DNA from: an uncultured Chlorobiaceae bacterium
Lineage (GTDB): Bacteria > Bacteroidota > Chlorobiia > Chlorobiales > Chlorobiaceae
Reading direction: 5' to 3'
Assembly (NCBI GenBank): GCA_903838095.1
Contig: CAILXE010000031.1
Span: 1-7,635, forward strand
DNA: 7,635 nt
The translations under genes and the position numbers were made by a program. The notes beneath the pieces are model-generated. The model did no database searches. It had not been told where the DNA came from and saw only the letters and a program-made list of their open reading frames with translations. Of this stretch, positions 5,881 through 7,635 are shown one piece after another (position 1 is the stretch's first letter; each line of letters opens with the position of its first letter).

Positions 5881-7635
5881 TGCACTCCCGTTTTATGTTG
5901 AAAGGATTTCAGCATGTCAAGGACGTTGACACCGGTATAAATAAAACTGTCAAGACCTGCATTGAGAATCTTTTCATGCTCTTTTTGTGGTTTTCCGGCC
6001 ATAACGATGATAATGTTCGGGTGAAGTGAACGCAACTTGTTGCAGATAATTTCTCCTGTGGGGAGAGGATCTTTTTCAGCAATACAGAGCACAACAATGT
6101 CAGGTTTGTTTTCGAGGACATTGTTGTATGAACTCTCCTCAAGTGGAAGAGCGGCATTTCCTGCAATTTCAAAACCTCCACAGTTGAAGAAATCTTCAGT
6201 AAACGTTGCCTGTCTGAAACTGACGACAGGGTCGCCCAGCATCCAGATAAAGATTGATGGGGTTTTGCCGGACTTGATGCCGTGCGCAAGAGTTTTCATG
6301 CGCACCAGTTCATAGTCGGCGATTTCGTTTCCTGACGCCATTTTCTCCGCCGCCAGTTCAAGAGCATCGATGTTTTCAGCCTGTTCCGGACTGAGAGGCC
6401 AGGGATAGCGGTTAACGCCAATCAGAGTTTTCTTGCGGTTTTCGAGGGTTTTACGCCGTTTTATTTCAGCCTCGGCAATCAAGGTATCGATCATGCCGCT
6501 TTGTGTTGCTTCAGCCAAACCTCCTGCCGATTCGATATTCTTGAAAATATTCCAGGCTGATTCAGCAAGGTTTCTTGTCAATGCCTCGATGTAGTTTGAA
6601 CCCTGCGCAGGATCAACCACACGGTCAAGCGATGCCTCTTCCTTAAGAATGAGATGAATATTTGCGGTAATACGTTCAGCAATCTCTGGTTTGACAGAAA
6701 GCCCGGTGTCGAATGCGCCAATCTGAAGAGTATCGTATCCGCCGAGAATTCCCGAAACAGCTTCAGTCGTCAATCGAAGCACATTGGTATAGGGATCAAG
6801 CAGCGAGCGGTTTCTTTCGGATGTTCTGGCAAAGAGCCTTGGCAGAGAAGAGCCTGATGCTCCGTAAGCCTTGAGCAAATGCCCAAGCAGATAGCGCAGG
6901 GCCCTGGGTTTCGCCAGCTCGGTAAAATGGCTTGAACCGATCGGCAGGATGATTTCCATTGCCGATACAATATTGTCAGCAGGAATTCCTGCCTGAAGAA
7001 AGCGATCAAGGTACTCGCTTGTACCGGCAAGCGCCAGTGCAATTTCCTGGGCGGATGTGGAACCCTTTTCATGGCCGGGGATGGTATCGACAGCCAGAAA
7101 TCTGAATCCGGGAAGTTTCCTGCCTGATTCAAAAAGTGCGGCATCCTGTTCTTTTGAAACAACAGGAGCTTCTGAAAGCAGTCCGCCTGAGTTCACAGCA
7201 AAGCCGGGAATGTCGGCAAGGGTTTTCAAAAATTCAGCAGCAGGCGGAAGAGTGCCCGAAAAGTGGATGGCAACAGCAGATGTCTTGATGCCTGCAAAAA
7301 GTCGGTTAAGGTTATCCAGGGAGCAGAGAGATGGATCAGTCATCAGGAACTCAACCGCCGCAGCATCCTGTTCAAAGCATTTTAGTGCGGCTTTGTTTGC
7401 AGTTTCCGGATCGTGAACGGTAATGCGGTGGCAATTATTCCAGGAGTTCACCTGTTTGGTGACTGGTATGGCGAGGTGTTGCGCCGCCGCTTCAGAAGAG
7501 TGCCATGGCTCAAGATCAAAGCCGTCTGGAGTATGCCAGACAATGGTATCGTAAGGCGTTTCCTTGAGCTCGGCTATAGCCTTTGTTTTCCACACTGCCC
7601 GGCTGATTGCCGGGAACTCATGAAAGAGAGAATCA
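5877..7635 (-). CDS. mutA: Methylmalonyl-CoA mutase small subunit, 5' end cut by the window
   Basis: This is the non-catalytic partner that forms the heterodimer with MutB. The frame stays open to the right edge of the window. The 13 codons above the first candidate start (GTG at 7593-7595) read [13 protein letters not shown], which continues smoothly into [20 protein letters not shown] and fits the typical N terminus of this family. The GTG is therefore internal and the true start lies beyond 7635. Numbering from that GTG, the barrel domain spans about 15-400, with [10 protein letters not shown] (339-348) and ESAGGLAEA (355-363) shared with MutB. The B12-like domain is at about 445-572. At the position of the cobalamin signature it reads [13 protein letters not shown] (451-463), so the D-x-H-x-x-G ligand motif is absent, as is normal for small subunits. 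The low similarity to MutB apart from the fold also matches the family. The stop TGA (5877-5879) overlaps the mutB ATG. Any promoter or riboswitch is outside the window. Confidence 0.95.
   Translation of the reverse strand, partial: DSLFHEFPAISRAVWKTKAIAELKETPYDTIVWHTPDGFDLEPWHSSEAAAQHLAIPVTKQVNSWNNCHRITVHDPETANKAALKCFEQDAAAVEFLMTDPSLCSLDNLNRLFAGIKTSAVAIHFSGTLPPAAEFLKTLADIPGFAVNSGGLLSEAPVVSKEQDAALFESGRKLPGFRFLAVDTIPGHEKGSTSAQEIALALAGTSEYLDRFLQAGIPADNIVSAMEIILPIGSSHFTELAKPRALRYLLGHLLKAYGASGSSLPRLFARTSERNRSLLDPYTNVLRLTTEAVSGILGGYDTLQIGAFDTGLSVKPEIAERITANIHLILKEEASLDRVVDPAQGSNYIEALTRNLAESAWNIFKNIESAGGLAEATQSGMIDTLIAEAEIKRRKTLENRKKTLIGVNRYPWPLSPEQAENIDALELAAEKMASGNEIADYELVRMKTLAHGIKSGKTPSIFIWMLGDPVVSFRQATFTEDFFNCGGFEIAGNAALPLEESSYNNVLENKPDIVVLCIAEKDPLPTGEIICNKLRSLHPNIIIVMAGKPQKEHEKILNAGLDSFIYTGVNVLDMLKSFQHKTGVQ

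Noticed and set aside
7057..7416. 119-residue + strand ORF opposite mutA
   Set aside because: It is an antisense shadow of the conserved small-subunit frame, with low-complexity Ser/Ala-rich translation.
5881..7635. Cobalamin riboswitch controlling mutAB
   Set aside because: mutA coding sequence fills the window to its right edge. The leader is not included and no B12-box-like sequence was noticed elsewhere.

Overview
The window looks like chromosomal DNA from an anaerobic bacterium, most likely a green sulfur bacterium (Chlorobi, Chlorobium-type). This rests on the style of the proteins, a G+C content that looks to be in the mid-to-high 40s by eye, and dispersed TTCGACAAG-type palindromic repeats. 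It is an inference; no marker gene here fixes the taxon. All six large genes belong to well-known families, and I see no clearly undescribed system. The less ordinary part is the spacer DNA between about 2307 and 3741.

Left part, + strand (57-1298): a slipin (stomatin/SPFH membrane scaffold protein) is followed after 12 bp by a single-domain universal stress protein (UspA family). These two look like a small envelope or stress operon. The stress gene runs into the convergent meaB gene, with a 17-bp overlap of the two 3' ends.

Right part, - strand (7635 down to 1282): transcription would run from the right edge leftwards. The order is mutA (small subunit of methylmalonyl-CoA mutase, 5' end outside the window), mutB (large, cobalamin-binding catalytic subunit, ATGA overlap with mutA), a 190-bp spacer with two strong inverted repeats, a DJ-1/PfpI-family gene with a strong ribosome binding site, an AT-rich region with at most one doubtful small ORF, a short ORF that looks like a gene remnant interrupted by palindromic repeats, and meaB (the GTPase chaperone of methylmalonyl-CoA mutase).

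How they work together: MutA and MutB form the adenosylcobalamin-dependent mutase that interconverts succinyl-CoA and (R)-methylmalonyl-CoA. MeaB protects the mutase and gates cofactor loading using GTP. Such genes are commonly adjacent. Here about 1.4 kb (2311-3741), holding the PfpI gene, a probable broken gene and repeats, separates mutB from meaB, which suggests insertion into an ancestral mutA-mutB-meaB cluster. I see no CRISPR array, tRNA, rRNA, complete insertion sequence or cobalamin riboswitch. The mutA leader, where a riboswitch would lie, is outside the window.
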